The translations under genes were made by a program, and so were the position numbers. Below the pieces are notes generated by a model. It had not been told where the DNA came from. It did not search any database and worked only from the letters and a program-made list of their open reading frames with translations. DNA of 64,000 nt from Hypholoma sublateritium FD-334 SS-4 (lineage: Eukaryota > Basidiomycota > Agaricomycetes > Agaricales > Strophariaceae), in contig KN817571.1 of the NCBI GenBank assembly GCA_000827495.1, positions 1 through 64,000 of the forward strand. Direction: 5' to 3'. Below, in pieces: positions 33,692 to 50,264 of the stretch (within the stretch, counting starts at the first letter, position 1; each line of letters starts with the position of its first letter).

Positions 33692-35724
33692 ATGGACATC
33701 GAACAGCAAGTCTTTATCGCCGTGCCACAACCGACTACTCATATCTGATCGTTTTCTCTTCAGATTCAGGAAGGCTGGCTATCAGGCTATTGATCGCATC
33801 TGCGACTACTATTACTCTCTCAATGAGCAAAGCGTCATATCCAAGGTTGAGCCTGGATATTTGAGGGAACATATTCCTCGTCAGCGATCTCCATGGACGA
33901 ACTACCTGCGTTACTGACGCGATTTCTACTCCAGTGGCCGCCCCAGAAAAAGGGGAAGATATGCAAGTCATCGCAGACGATTACCAGAAATATATTATCC
34001 CAGGTCCCCTCTGTTCCCCCAATTTAGTGGTCGCAATGCTGAAGCAAGCCGATCCGTCATCCAGGCCTAACCCATTGGCAACATCCCAAGTTCTTCGCCT
34101 ATTTTCCAACCGCGGGCAGCTTCGAGAGTATCATTGCAGATCTATACGCGTCAAGTGTTTCCAACCCCGGCTTCAACGTATCCACCAATTTTATTTCAAG
34201 ATGCTAGCCAGAGTACTAACTGATATTCACTATACAGTGGTCGTGCAGCCCAGCATGCACCGAACTAGAGGTTATCGTCATGGACTGGGCAGCCAAACTG
34301 CTAGGCCTCTCCCCCGACTTCTACAACTCCTCCGGCGTTGGCGGAGGCTGCATCCAGACGACCGCCTCCGACTCCGTGCTCGTCGCTGTCGTCGCCGCGC
34401 GCTCCCTCTACCAGCGCAACTACCCCGACACGAAAATGGAAGATCTTGTGATATATACGACGACGCAGACACATTCGCTTGGCGCGAAGGCTGCTCTCAT
34501 TCTAGGCCTTCAGGTAAAGACACTCGAGGTCACGGCCGAAGACCGTTTCGCGCTGCGGGGCGAAGGCCTCCGGAGCGCACTGCAAGAAGATGAACGCGGT
34601 GGACGCAAGCCATTCATCTTGAGTAAATATGTATTCCGTTGTGTTCGAGACCAGAAGATTGATGTTATACTATAGTTGCAACTGTAGGCACTACATCGTC
34701 CGGCGCAGTTGATAACATACCTGAGATTCGCGAAGTCGGTAAGTCTGATTTTTTGTAATTGGCAGACGTAACTTTTTCTGAGAAATATTCACCAACAGTC
34801 AAAGACTACCCTTCGCTATGGGTCCATATCGACGCTGCATGGGCCGGCGTCGCCCTCTCATGCGATGAATATCGCAAGGAGCTCTATCTCGACGAAATCA
34901 ACTCATTCGCCAACTCCTTCTGCACCAACTTCCACAAAGTGCGCTACCTCGCCCCTGCCCTCCTCCCGAAAATCCTAACTGACCCTGACTTAACATACAC
35001 ACAGTGGGGCCTGGTCAACTTCGACTGCTCGACCCTCTGGGTGCGCGACCGCAAGCACCTGACGGACGCCCTGGACATCACCCCGCCGTTCCTGCGCACC
35101 AAACACGGCGATGCTGGTGCGCCGCACAGTATCTTGATTCTTCGCTTTCGTGCTCACCCATGAAATTAATACAGGCACCGTAATCGACTTCCGCAACTGG
35201 CACTTGGCGCTGGGGCGCCGCTTCCGCTCTTTGAAAATGTGGTTCGTCTTCCGCGGATTCGGCGCTGAAGGATTCCGCGAATACATTCGGCGGGTGGGTC
35301 TCTTTGCTCGCCCACTACCGACGCTGCACCGAGACTGACACGCATCATCCAGTGCATCCGCCTCAACGAAATATTCGTCGGGCTCATCGAGCAATCCAAC
35401 ACGCTCTCGCTCGTCACACAGCCGTCCCTCGCCCTCACCGTATTCCGCGTCTCACCTATGCCCGAGTCCTCAAATCAAGCTGCGCTGTCCACGCAGTCGT
35501 TGAACGAACTGAATCGCCTCTTTTTCGGCCGTCTGTCGTCGAAGACCGACATCATGCTCACGCAAACGACCCTCAATGGCACGTTCTGTGTCAGGCTGGC
35601 TGTAGGCTCTGCGCATACGACCGAGAAACATGTCCACGAAGCGTTCGCCCTCGTATCTGAGGAAGCAAAGATCGCGCTGGAGCTCTGGAAGCAGACGTTT
35701 CAAGGGGCGGCTGTTGTTGGATAA
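33692..35724 (+). CDS. Aromatic-L-amino-acid decarboxylase-like, PLP group II
   Basis: This is a cytosolic PLP enzyme of the family that turns Trp, Tyr or Phe into the amine plus CO2. The first intron (33706-33763) starts with GC (GCAAGT) and gives MDIEQFRKAGYQAID, the family's usual beginning. Then come PGYLREHIP, GLTHWQHPKFFAYFPTAGSF, WSCSPACTELEVIVMDWAAK, THSLGAKAALILGL with the PLP-stacking His, HIDAAWAGVAL with the PLP-N1 Asp, and NFHK|WGLVNFDCSTLW, where the Lys just before an intron is the Schiff-base residue. The tail has FRNWHLALGRRFRSLKMWFV and ends at 35724. All key residues are present, so activity is expected; the substrate cannot be read from the sequence. It converges on PEX1 with about 100 bp between stops. 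Confidence 0.85.
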
Positions 35725-35822
35725 GATTACCAGTAAATGTAGATGTTTCCAGCTAAAGATGTCAAACGTAAATACAATTGAAATACTTTTAAATTTGTTA
35801 GCGTGACACTGAATCTAGGGTA

Positions 35823-39988
<4,166 letters not shown>

Positions 39989-40124
39989 GGTTTAGAGGGC
40001 GGGGACGGACGACTGCGAGAGGCGTCGGAGACAACTTGAGAGCCGGAAACTGGGGTCGGTGCGGCCGGGTCGGGAGCCAAGCCGGCGTCAACTCTCAATT
40101 CTATTCACGTGCAGTGCCACATTC

Positions 40125-40782
40125 TTACAGCTCCCGAAACCCGCAATCTAATCTCTCTCCTCCCAAGTCTTGCCAAGTCTGCACGCCGACCGTCGCCAGC
40201 TCCCGCCACATCCCCGCTACGTCATCCGCCGCCAGCCCAATCGCCACATACGCCACGACGCGCATCAGCCCCTCGTACTCGCCCGCCGTCAGCGCACCCG
40301 CCTGCGCGACGCACCGCGCGCCGTTGAACGCCGGCACGCGCTCGCCGTACGGCGGCACCGCGCCGAGGCGCAGCGCAAGCTGCTTCTTCCCATCCTCGTC
40401 GAGCGCGCCGACGAGCGCGAGCCAGTAGCACCGCGTGCACGACAGCAGCACCGCGCGGTACTTGTACGGCGGCGCCGGCGCGAATGCAAACGGCGCATCG
40501 ACCCGGAGATCTATTGCCTTCGTCAGCATCGCGCCCGCTACGCTCTCCTCGCCCCGGCTTACTGCTCAGACTGTTCATCGCCTCAGCGGCTTTCGCTTTT
40601 CCGCCTGGGACCTCCCGGGCGTTCTCCATGGTCTTCAGCCATGCCTGCAGGCAGGATCGTATCTTCACGATCTCCTGTCGGTGCTCCACTGACAGCGTTC
40701 CTTCAAGGAATGGAACGAGCGGATTGGGCACGCTAAGCTGAGTGGACATGACAGAGGTATTACAGAAGGAATGTATACCCAT
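40125..40782 (-). CDS. Hypothetical protein, single intron
   Basis: I recognise no domain. Exon 1 runs from ATG at 40782 (or the in-frame ATG at 40749, MSTQLSVPNPLVPFLEG) to SLS; a 53-nt GT-AG intron (GTAAGC..CAATAG) joins it to LRVDAPFAFAPAPPYKYRAV. Exon 2 continues with LLSCTRCYWLALVGALDEDG and ends CGFREL at 40125. The product is about 200 residues, mostly helical in appearance, with a CTRC pair but no zinc-binding spacing. It lies in the same direction as PEX1, 137 bp upstream of it. Coding is supported by the clean intron and by the long frame of ordinary composition. Confidence 0.55.
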
Positions 40783-41541
40783 GGTTCAACTAATTTATAC
40801 CAACCAAATTTACCCGTAACAACCTTCGAGACGTTTCAGTGTCTGTTTTTACATAAAAACCTAGACTCCCCATGACCGAGTCAAGCTCCACATTACGCAG
40901 TCTACCAGTATGTCTGTCGTCCAGCCCCACTCTCGGCACTCACGTAAATTCATACGGGCATCACGAATCATGCCAAACAAGGAATGCACATCGTCAAATC
41001 AGCACCGCCGGCGTACGTACATACACAGTGCGACAGATACCCAGACGAAAAAAAAAAAAAAACAGAAACAACATAATGCAAATGCCGCAAATGCAATGGG
41101 ATGGCCGAAATAATGTACATTGTACAGTGAATACAACAATGAAAATAGCCTCATAAAAAATAAAGAATAGGGTGGGAGACAAGCGATAGCAGTGCCAACA
41201 AGATGATAGCGGTAGAGGTATGCGGGCGGTGGACATGGCGGTGCAGCGAGGCCAGCGGGCGGGAAGGAGACCAGGGGTATGTATATCGACGGCGACGGGA
41301 TGGGATGGGATGGTGGCGAGGCAGCGGGATAGGGCGGTAGCGGCGAGAACATTCAATGTGGGTACACGGCGAGAAATCAGGCGCAAATGCGTGCATCGCA
41401 CGCAAGCAGGCACGTACGTATGCAGGTCGGTTGGTTGGTGGTTGGGGTTGGTGGTTGGTTGGTTGTACAGCGAAATAGCAATAGAATGACGGTCCAAATC
41501 CATGTGCGGGTGCGAATGCGCAGGTATCGCCCAAAAAAGAA
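40783..41541. other. Intergenic with homopolymer and GGTTGGTT repeat
   Basis: Holds a run of about fifteen A at 41049-41063 and a GGTTGGTTGGTGGTTGGGG microrepeat at 41428-41463. No supported gene. It forms the promoter of the hypothetical gene and the trailer of the ankyrin gene. Confidence 0.55.
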
Positions 41542-44500
41542 TCACGCCTTGCCCTTGAACGACTGGATGATGCGCCCGACGAAGCGCTTCGAGCCGCTGC
41601 TCGGCGGCGTGGGCGGCGACGCGGCGCTGCGGCTCGCCGTCGCCGCGGTCTGGTTCGACACCGGGATGCCCATCTTCGTCAGCTTCATCTGGCTGCGCAT
41701 GTTCTCCGAGCGCTGGTTGCGCGCGGTCGCCTGCGGGGGCGCGCCGCGGTGCGGTAGCAGCGGCGGCATGTCGGTTTCGGTGTCTACGTCGCTCGAGTTG
41801 ACGCGGCTGAGGGAGTCGTTCGGTAGAAGCATCGGCGTGCGCGACCGGGCGGCGGGGAACGTGCGATAGTCTGTGTTCGACAGCGACCTGTCTCCAGCGG
41901 CGTCGTAGGGGCTGGGAACATCATTCTCGTCGGAGGGTGAGTAGTTGTCGGTGTCATCGGAACGTGAGAGAGGGTGGCTAGGAGACGCCGCGGAGAGCGA
42001 AGACTGATGAGAAGGGGTTCTCTCAGGGAAGAATGCACCATCTCTGGAAGAAACTGAAAAATCGCAAATCAATCTCAGAATCCACGAACGATTACAATGT
42101 AAAGCTTACCACCATCAGCAGTGGAAGGTCTGCGAGGATCCTTGTTGCGTCTTCTCGCCTTAAGAACGTCTCCCTTCGTCTCGAGACTGAGCTGCCTCTC
42201 AACGCCTTCGCGACTCTTCTTTCTCGGGATCTTAGGAGGCGGCGCAGGCGACAAAAATTGCCCGTGTAGGGGAGGAGTGCCAGACGGCATCGCCGCAGCC
42301 GTATAGCTCCCAGCGCTCTCGCCCTCCTTCTGCTCCCTGAGCTTCCTCTCCAGCGCCAAAATCTCGCCATAGGCCGCCAAGCGCGCGCTCAGCGGAGTGC
42401 GCCCCACCCCGCCCCCAAGCCCAGACAGCTCCTGCTCATTCGAATTCGCGACATCGAGTACCTCCTGGCGCGTGCGCTGCACGAGCTCCTCCGCCTGCGC
42501 ATGCGACGAGATCGACGTGAGGTCGATGTCAAGCGGCGACTTCGCGCGTGCCAGCTGCGCTATATTGCTGCTCGCCGGCGCGCTGAAGCTGTCGCCCTCG
42601 AAGTCGATGTGCGGCAGATCGCGCATGTGCGCGGTGCCGGCGTCGAAGGACTTGATTGACCCGGGTGACAGCGACAGCATGTTGCTGACGCCAGGCGTAG
42701 AGATGGTCGCGCTGCCGCCACTGCCGCTCGTCGTGCCGCTGCTCATGAGCGCATTGCTCATGCGGCTGTCAGTCGTACTGTTGCTGCTCATCGAATCTCC
42801 GCGCCCCCGTGTGTCCGATGACGAAAGTGGCACGCTCAGATGCCCGGGGCTCGCAGGCAATTTCTCTGTCACCTCGTCGTCGGCCTCAAGCGACGGCGGG
42901 CGGTTGATACTGAACGGGAACTCGGCATTGAGCACAGCCATGTTGGGGTCGTTGGCGTTCTCATTGGAGAGAATGGGGGAAAGCGAGGATTCCGAAGACG
43001 CGAACGAATTTCCACGCTGCCGCTGCAGGAGGACCGACGGAATATCACTTTCGCCTCCAAGGGAGCTCTCCACGCCGTGAACCGGTTGGCCGTAGTATTC
43101 GTCCGGATAATCATCTGCGTCTATGCGCTGGGCTCCTTTCTCGATAGTCTCGTTGACAGGATCAGATGTCGAGGAAACCTCGGCGCCTAGGCTATCTGCG
43201 TTCGCCTGGATATTCTTCTTGGTGAAGGATCCCACGCTGTTGTACGACCGCAAGGTGACCGGCCCAGGACGCGGACTATCTCTGACTTTCCGATCGCTGC
43301 CCGGGGTGCTCGACGTCGAGTCGAAACGCAGATTCCTTGGGTTCAGCGGCGAGCTTCCCTGCCCGCTCGAGTTCGTCCGATTATGCGCACGCAAAATCCC
43401 CGCCCTGGGACTAGGGCTCGGCCGGCCGCTATCGGAGTCCGCAATGGAAATGCTGGGCGAGCCGATATCATCGTCTTGAATGGCATGCGTTTCGGGCGGG
43501 GGCATGCTGCTTGCTGATCCTGACCGGTGCCGATTATGGCCTGGCAAGAGCATCGCATTTAGTTTAGCAAGTGGGCTCGTCGGCTTGTGCTTGTCGGCAT
43601 CCTCGGCTGATACCTCGTTCGACTTAGCGCGTTGGTGTTGCTGAGCGAGCGCCAAATGGAGTTCCACGGCCAAGGGCACGTTGGTGCGAGGTGGGGTTTG
43701 CAGATTGCCCGAAGGCTTTCGGGGAAGAGGGGGTATGTTGTTCGGCGTCTGCGCCTGAGACTGCGGGGGGAAGCGGCCTTTGGTGGAAGCATCGCTAACT
43801 CTGGGTTGGAAAGTGGTACGACCGGGGAGAGAGGAGGGCGTGCCAGGTGAGTCAGGCAGATCAGCATTCAGCATGGGCGTAGAGCGGCTGGAGCTGATCG
43901 AAAGAGGCAGAGTTACCGTGGAGCCTTGAATCGCGTTGCTGCTGTCGGGGGTATCAACGCCCTCTGAGGTATCTCCCGATTGTCCTTTCTTGAATATATT
44001 GAGCAGCGAATATTTGCTGTTCAACTTGCGGCCCGCGCCTCCGCGGCCGTAAGGATGATGCGTGCTTTCTGCCTCCTTTGCGCGGTCGGCGCCAGTGCCA
44101 GCTGATCGTGGGCGCCGTTGCTTGACTGTCCTATCATTGGCTGTTGCTGTTGAGTTTTTCCGTGGCTGTTCTGGATCAGCGGAGTGAGGGTGAAGGATGT
44201 GAGGTAGTGATGGGCGTCGAGAACCGCAATCGATGGGCGGGGTTGACTGATCCTGTGAATAGAATGTGTATTCGCCAAAAGGCCTGTGTGGTGATGCAGG
44301 GGGGGTAGAAGGCTGCGGTGTCTTGGAATGCTCGGGGGTCTTGAGCAGATTCAGAGCGGTGTCGATTGACTGCTTGACATGCAGTCGCCTTCGCGGAGAG
44401 TGCGAGACCTGCGACTGGGCGTCATAGTCGATCCTGGGACCTGGCTCCCTTTCTCGCAGGTCGCGGTCTTTGTTCACGATCCAATCTGATAGAACCTTTC

Positions 44501-45082
44501 CGCATTCAACCCAGCCATTCTGCGTTGCCAGCATTTCCGGAGTGACCCCATGCTTGTCTGCGCGATTCGGGTGTGCTCCGTGTAGCAACAGCAGCAGAAC
44601 CACATCAGTGTTACCGTTCGCGGCAGCAAAGTGCAGCGGTGTCGAGCCAGACGTGCCGACGATGGGCGCTGATGCGTCTCGGCCTTTGTCAAGGGAGTAT
44701 TTCCTCGGTAACCTACGCAAGTGAATGGGTGAGTATTGTGCGCATACAATTGGCCGCGGGACCCGTGATAGATACACACCGAGGGGCATTGACATCTGCG
44801 CCATGATCAATCAGGACTTTGACAACCTGCACGTTCCCGCCTGCGCAGGCCGCATGGAGGGGAAGAACACCATCGAGGACCGAGTTGATGGGCTGGCCGT
44901 TGTTGAGCGCGTACTCGACAAGGCCGACATTTCCAGTAGCTGCTGCCGGGTGGAGACCAAGATTGGGAACTGGGCAGCCGTGAGCGCGGCACGGGTCTCA
45001 CGGAAGATAACGACATACATTCAGTGGTGACGTTGTACTTGGCCTCTGCTTTGTGGAATGCGGCCCTCATCGGTACGGGCAT
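41542..45082 (-). CDS. Ankyrin-repeat protein with long disordered tail
   Basis: The N-terminal 200 residues hold about four ankyrin repeats: GNVGLVEYALNNGQPINSV, LPLHAACAGGNVQVVKVLID, TPLHFAAANGNTDVVLLLLL and TPEMLATQNGWVECGKVLSD. The first exon (ATG 45082, MPVPMRAAFHKAEAKYNVTTE) joins the repeats through a 49-nt intron, and a second intron lies between ADVNAPR and LPRKYS. The remaining 850 residues are Ser/Pro/Arg-rich and probably unstructured, with a short charged coiled segment (YGEILALERKLREQKEGE) near 42330-42380. The last exon ends with a basic amphipathic tail, GSKRFVGRIIQSFKGKA. Such proteins serve as binding scaffolds; partner and pathway are unknown. Confidence 0.75.
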
Positions 45083-46044
45083 AAGGGTCTGACCCGGCAG
45101 CCAACGGCGGGGCTTTGTGGGGTGGTCAGTGAGGGGTGCGAGGGCGCCCCGGGAGCAACGGTGGGTGTGCTGGCAGCAGTCAGCGGACGCGGGATGTCAT
45201 CGACAGCGGCGGGCGGGTGTCGGTAGTGGTGGTGGTGGAGGGTGGAGGAGTGGCTGGTGCATCCCGGGGTCACAAGAGGCTGCTGATCAGACTTCCATAT
45301 CGGGAGAAGCTCATTGCCTTCGCATCTTTTATCTCATCTCCGTCCATTTCGCAGCTTTGACCAACACATTTGTTCTCTTCCTTCTCAACGAGGTCATCAC
45401 AAGATGCCGCACACCATTATCTATCAGCGAGGTTACCCCCATCGTAGCCCGGGGAGCCATGGGAGCGGACTGCGCTGGCCCAGGTGGCACGGTGTCGCAG
45501 GTGCATGCCTGTAAATAGTATGTCTAACACGCTGATTTAAACTATCACGGGGAACGGTGAAAGACACCCCACGCCTCTCCTTTCCGAGAAATGGGGCACT
45601 AATTTCTACTTCCACCACCAGTACTCGGACAATTATTTCTACGGATCAGGAGGTAGATTGAGATAGCGTTTTCCATTTTTTTCCAGAAATCTTGCGCCCT
45701 CACAATTGGCGAGGCGAATGCAGAAACGGATACGTTTGTACCGGCTCCCGGGGCAGTGCTTTGCAGTGCCTCGACATGAAATTCTCAAGTCTTTCCTGGT
45801 AATTTGTTCGCCATCATTCTTTTTTACGAGCAAGCTACTTATAAACACGCTCGGACGCACTGCACATACCTGTGTTCAAAAGGATTTATTAAATCGCACG
45901 AAAACATCCTATCAGGTACGCAAGCGAGTAGCATTAATTCGTCGACTAAAATACACAAATGAGAACTGTATAGTCATCCATAATACCATAAAGTTGTATG
46001 TTGTGCAAGCGCCTGCAGGCGCTTGCATTTTTGCGCTGCATATG
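45083..46044. other. Intergenic, nothing recognised
   Basis: About 960 bp of mixed composition. A perfect 18-bp palindrome-like stretch, AAGCGCCTGCAGGCGCTT, lies at 46007-46024, just 3' of the transcription-factor stop, and might act in 3' processing or protein binding. No gene is supported. Confidence 0.5.
46007..46024. other. Perfect 18-bp palindrome 3' of the zinc-cluster gene
   Basis: AAGCGCCTGCAGGCGCTT reads the same on both strands. It lies about 20 bp beyond the stop codon of the zinc-cluster gene, so it would be in the 3' untranslated region and could form a strong hairpin with little loop. Chance is possible; its role is unknown. Confidence 0.6.
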
Positions 46045-48561
46045 CTATGAGAACCCCAACATGTGGAGAGTGTCCCTATCAGAGGATGTCGTAAAATGGT
46101 GTGCAATAGACACAGAGTAGGGGTTATGCATCATCCCCATGCCCCCTCTTGCATGCAGGTTGTCCACATGCATAACGCCCCGGCGCTCCCGCACATCAGC
46201 CTCGGCGGGCTCGTCCTTGACTCTGGGTAACCCACCCGGCCCCCCCTCGCCCGGCCGCACGCGCTCCTCCCGGATCGTCGCCAGCACCTCGAGCGCGCGC
46301 ACGGCCGTCTCAGCGGTCTTGCGCCCTTGTTCCCGTTTCGCCACCTCCGCAAACGTGTGCACCGCCGAGGCAATCGCCTGATCTGCCTCGGCGGCCTGGG
46401 CGTCAGGCAGGCAGGGGAGCCGCGATCGGACGGTGCTCAGCGCCACCGACGCTTCGAAGAGCGAGAAGCAGCCCTCGAACAGCCAGCAGTTCCCAGGGTA
46501 CGCAGGCGCCGACAGATCGTCGCCCGCGGGTGCGCGCGCCCGGTACGCGGCGGTCTGGAAGCGGACGACCTGCAGCGCGAGCGCGTGGCACTCCCGCAGC
46601 GTGCGCTTCATGAGCGCGTCTGCCTGCAGGGTGCGCCCCTGCCCTGTGGCGGAGGCGACGTAGAGCTTCATCCGGCCGGCCAGGTACCATGTGTGCAGCG
46701 TATACCGCTGGCGGGCGAGCATCGTGCGTTCATTCGGCGTGTACTCCTGAAGTATCGCCGCATCGAGGTTAACCTGATACTCAAGCGGCAGACGCTCTTC
46801 CCACTCCTGGAATCTGCGGTCCATCTCGAAGAAAAACGAGCAGCCGGGAAAGTCCGCCGCGAAACACTAAGTAGAGGATATCAATAGGCAATTCCTGAAA
46901 GGCGCGACCCAGATCTTATCACCTTCTCGAGCGCGTCGGCGAGCAGCTCCATGAGGCTCACGAGCACATTCTGTCCGACGTTGAACAGGTTGCGCGTACC
47001 ATCGGGGTTGTGCGGCGAATACAGCGCAACCTCGAATATCTCGCGCCGCAGCGCCTGCGGGCGGCACAGCGACGTCGAATACGTTCTAAAAGCGTCCCGC
47101 TAATCAGCTATGCGCGAAGCCCGAGGTAAAACTGGGGCACATACTTATCCGCCGTGAAGAGCCCCCACCACGCCCGCCTCCTGAGCAGCTTTTCGTCCGC
47201 CGACATCATCTGCCAGAGCTTCCACTCGGGATCGCGATGCAGCCCGACCGCGATGGCGCACCGAATCGCCGTGCCCACCAGCTTCCACGCCTCGCTGATC
47301 CGCCCGCGCGCAGCGAGGTAGTCGCACAGCAGCGGCGTCGCGAGGCAGCCGAGCACCGTCCCGTCCGCGGCGGAGTCCATGAACGACGCGCTCGGCACGT
47401 TGAGGAAGTCGTCGTCCGTCATGCGCCGCGCCATCATCGCGCACATGAAGTAGTCGTCGCTGCACCGCACGTGCGCGACGCGCGCGACGTCGTCGTACGC
47501 GGCCTGCGGCGCGGACGCCATGATCGCGAAGAGCAGGACCAGCCAGTGCGCGTTGACCTGCGCGGACACGGCCTGGCGGTGCTGCAGGCTCATCCACATC
47601 TGGCTGCGCGTGATGCGGAACCAGTCCTCTGGGATGCCGTACCGCCAGTTCACATCTGCGAAGAACGCGGCGGTGAGCGTCTCGACGACGAGCATCGGCG
47701 GCAGGTTGGGCACGAGCTCCGCGACTGTCGTCGCGAGCGGCATGTCCGAGAAGCGCTGCAGCGGCTCGCGAAACTCGGACACAGAGTCGGTCGATTTGGC
47801 GTACAGGAAGCGCGGGATCGTCTGCGCGGTCATCTATGGAAAAGGAATAGTCAGCATCGTTGCAAAGTGCCATCGCGGCACCGTATTCTCACCGCGTGCA
47901 GGGAGCAGATGAGACTCCCTCTGCCGAGATACTCCCCTGGATGGGCGAGCGATAACTGCGCCAGCGTCGATGTCGCTTCGTAAGCGTCCTCATCGAGTGG
48001 GAAGGGCCGCTGGCAATCCTCGCCGCCCACCGCGGATCGATGCTCAGCAAAGCCGTGCGCGGGCGAGCGCTGCACGACATCCGCACCGACAGGCGGCGAG
48101 CAGGGGCACACCGCGCCAGAGAACGGCGGCGTCGACAGCGCCCCGCTCGACACCGAGCGGGCAACACTCGGCGAGCTGCACCGCTCGCGCATCTGCTCGA
48201 GCTCGCGCTCCAGCGCCGCGATGCGCTGCCGCAGCTCGGCGACGAGAGCCGGGGACTCCGGGGCCGCCGCCTCCTTCAGCGCGCTGGGCGGGGGGCGCGC
48301 CGGCGCCGGGCGCGCGAGGGGCACCGACTCCCAGCGGCAGAGGTGCGCGACGCCGCGGGTCGTGCACAGCGTGCAGGGGTGCTTGCGGTCGCATTTCTGG
48401 GCGCGGCTGCGTGGTCAGCGGGGCTCGGGGATGGGCGCGTATGCCCGAGGTTGCGTACGCACCTGGCGGCGCTTCGTGCACTCTACGCAGCTCAGACGCA
48501 GGCGCCTGCGCGTCTTCTTTGGGCCCTGGGCGGAGTTGGTTTGCGACGACTCGGATTCCAT
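46045..48561 (-). CDS. Zn(II)2Cys6 fungal transcription factor
   Basis: The N-terminus carries a zinc cluster read across the first intron, CVECTKRRQ|KCDRKHPCTLC with the sixth Cys eight residues further on (spacing C-2-C-6-C-5-C-2-C-8-C). A leucine-rich coiled segment follows (LVAELRQRIAALERELEQMR), as expected for dimerisation. The body matches the fungal-specific transcription factor domain: TLTAAFFADVNWRYGIPEDW, AWKLVGTAIRCAIAVGLHRD and RRRAWWGLFTADKYV. The tail ends HMLGFS at 46045. By family, it is a nuclear, DNA-binding regulator; target genes are not known. The start ATG at 48561 precedes a basic stretch ahead of the cluster. At least four introns are seen. It is oriented like the carrier gene upstream. 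Confidence 0.85.
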
Positions 48562-48815
48562 GCGGAGGTGGGAGGGAGGGGCAAGCTCAGGCAGCGCAGG
48601 CTGGGGGGAGCCTTCGGCGGTGCGTTAAATACGCGGCTGTGGTAGTAGTATACAGTTAAAACAAGGGCACCCTGCTGGGAAGCGCATCTTGATAGATAAA
48701 GCCTATTTGGTGCATCGGCACACGCCGCGCGTGACGCACGCCGCCAAACTCGTCCTCACCCAGCCAGCCTCAGTCGCGACCACAGCGCACGCCACGAACG
48801 CAATTATTATGGCAT

Positions 48816-50011
48816 CTATACATTCAGCACTCTTTTACCGCTCTGCCACACCGCGAAGCTCACGGCCGTCATAGGAATTATCTTCAGATACCCTATGCTC
48901 AACCCAACATAGAATCCCCGCCATCCCGAAGCGTGCCATATCGCCGCCACCGTCTCCCCCCAGCGGAGCCACCTGTCCGGCCGCGTGATCCCGCCCACCT
49001 GCATCCGCCGGCGGGTCACCTCGAAGGGGTACGACGCCGTCTGCGCGACGGCGCCCGACACCGCGCCAATAGCGAGATCCGCGAACGGCGTGGGCGTCGA
49101 GTGGCCGGTCTTAGAGGGCGGGAGGAAGCGCGCGCGGAGGAAGCCCCAGCTCAGAAACGAGACGCCGGCGTATGGCACCATCCCGATAATGGTGACCGTG
49201 AACCCGCGATAGAACTTTAATAGAGGGTAGCGTGTCAGGAGCGTTCTCGCGGGCGAGCCTTCGGGGAGTGATGCAGGCGCATGGCCTTCGTGATAGAGCG
49301 TCGTCGCGGAATGCAGGAATGACGGGCGTGTGGCGCCCTTTGATTGGTTCTGGCTGCGCGTCTGGAACGCCATCCGCACTCGGATCACCTCGAGCGGGTA
49401 CGTGCAGAAGACGGACATGGTACCTATGACGTATGAGCCACGGCGAGCGAGTGGAATTGATAGTGGAACAAACCGGAGATGGCGCCCGCGAGAAAGCGCC
49501 TGGTATTAGTTTCCTTTTCGACTGTGGGCATAAGATACTTGAATTTCGTCAACGGGCATGTCGTTTCGCCATTTTCTGTGAGCACGCACATAGTGAACCT
49601 GGTCATACGCCATAAATTTTATGGCCGCATAGGGGAAAACACGTAGTAATGTCGCCGAGTGTCCCTGGAATAGTCCTCGAAACCCGCCGGTGTTGTATAT
49701 CTTCCTTCCAGCCTGGAAGGCTCCGCTCCACGAACCTAAACTACCATAAGTACCCCCTCAACGTGCAAGGCGGGACGGCGAGCGTACCTGCATATTTCTG
49801 GAAATCTGGGTTGGATGCTTGGAACAGGATCTTGACACGGTCAAGTGGGGCGACCACAGTCTTGGCCTACACACAACAGTAAGACACCGCGCACGTCGCG
49901 GGGAGGACCGGTACGCACGACACACCCCGCAACCCCGCCGGCGAGACCAGAGCGGACGATGAAGTGCAGCGATTGCTTGTCGTGTTGCGCGGCGGCGGCA
50001 TTTGGACTCAT
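48816..50011 (-). CDS. LEU5: Mitochondrial carrier, Leu5/CoA-transporter type
   Basis: Three mitochondrial-carrier repeats can be read: [27 protein letters not shown] (49820-49990), [25 protein letters not shown] (49370-49510) and [20 protein letters not shown] (about 49030-49090). Each has the PxDxxK or PxExxR signature. The start ATG at 50011 ([14 protein letters not shown]) precedes the first helix, and the stop is at 48816-48818. Between them lie [20 protein letters not shown] and [20 protein letters not shown], in the pattern of the Leu5/SLC25A42 group, which brings coenzyme A into the matrix. The sub-assignment is by resemblance of these loops and is less certain than the carrier call. 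It shares a 253-bp divergent promoter with HOP2. Confidence 0.8.
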
Positions 50012-50264
50012 TCGCGGAGCCGGGAGGTCATAAAGGTATTCTGCGCGAGGCGTCAGTCGGCACGCAGGATATGTACGGGGGGGGAGAGGCGCACGCGGTG
50101 ATAGCCCCCCAGTTGGCGATGAGAACGAGAACAGAGACTGACAAATTCAAGAGCTGAGCAAGGTCCGAAGCGTCGGCTTCGCCGGCAACGCTCGTTCCCG
50201 ACGCGTGCCGCGAAATACCCCGCACTGCACATCTTTCTTCCACTCACTGACCGCCAATTTGTCC
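50012..50264. promoter_or_regulatory. Compact divergent promoter between carrier and HOP2
   Basis: 253 bp separate the two start codons, so the two genes probably share regulatory sequence. A G-run (GGGGGGGG) lies at 50079-50086. No specific operator was recognised. HOP2 is meiotic in known fungi while the carrier is constitutive, which makes the pairing noteworthy. Confidence 0.5.
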
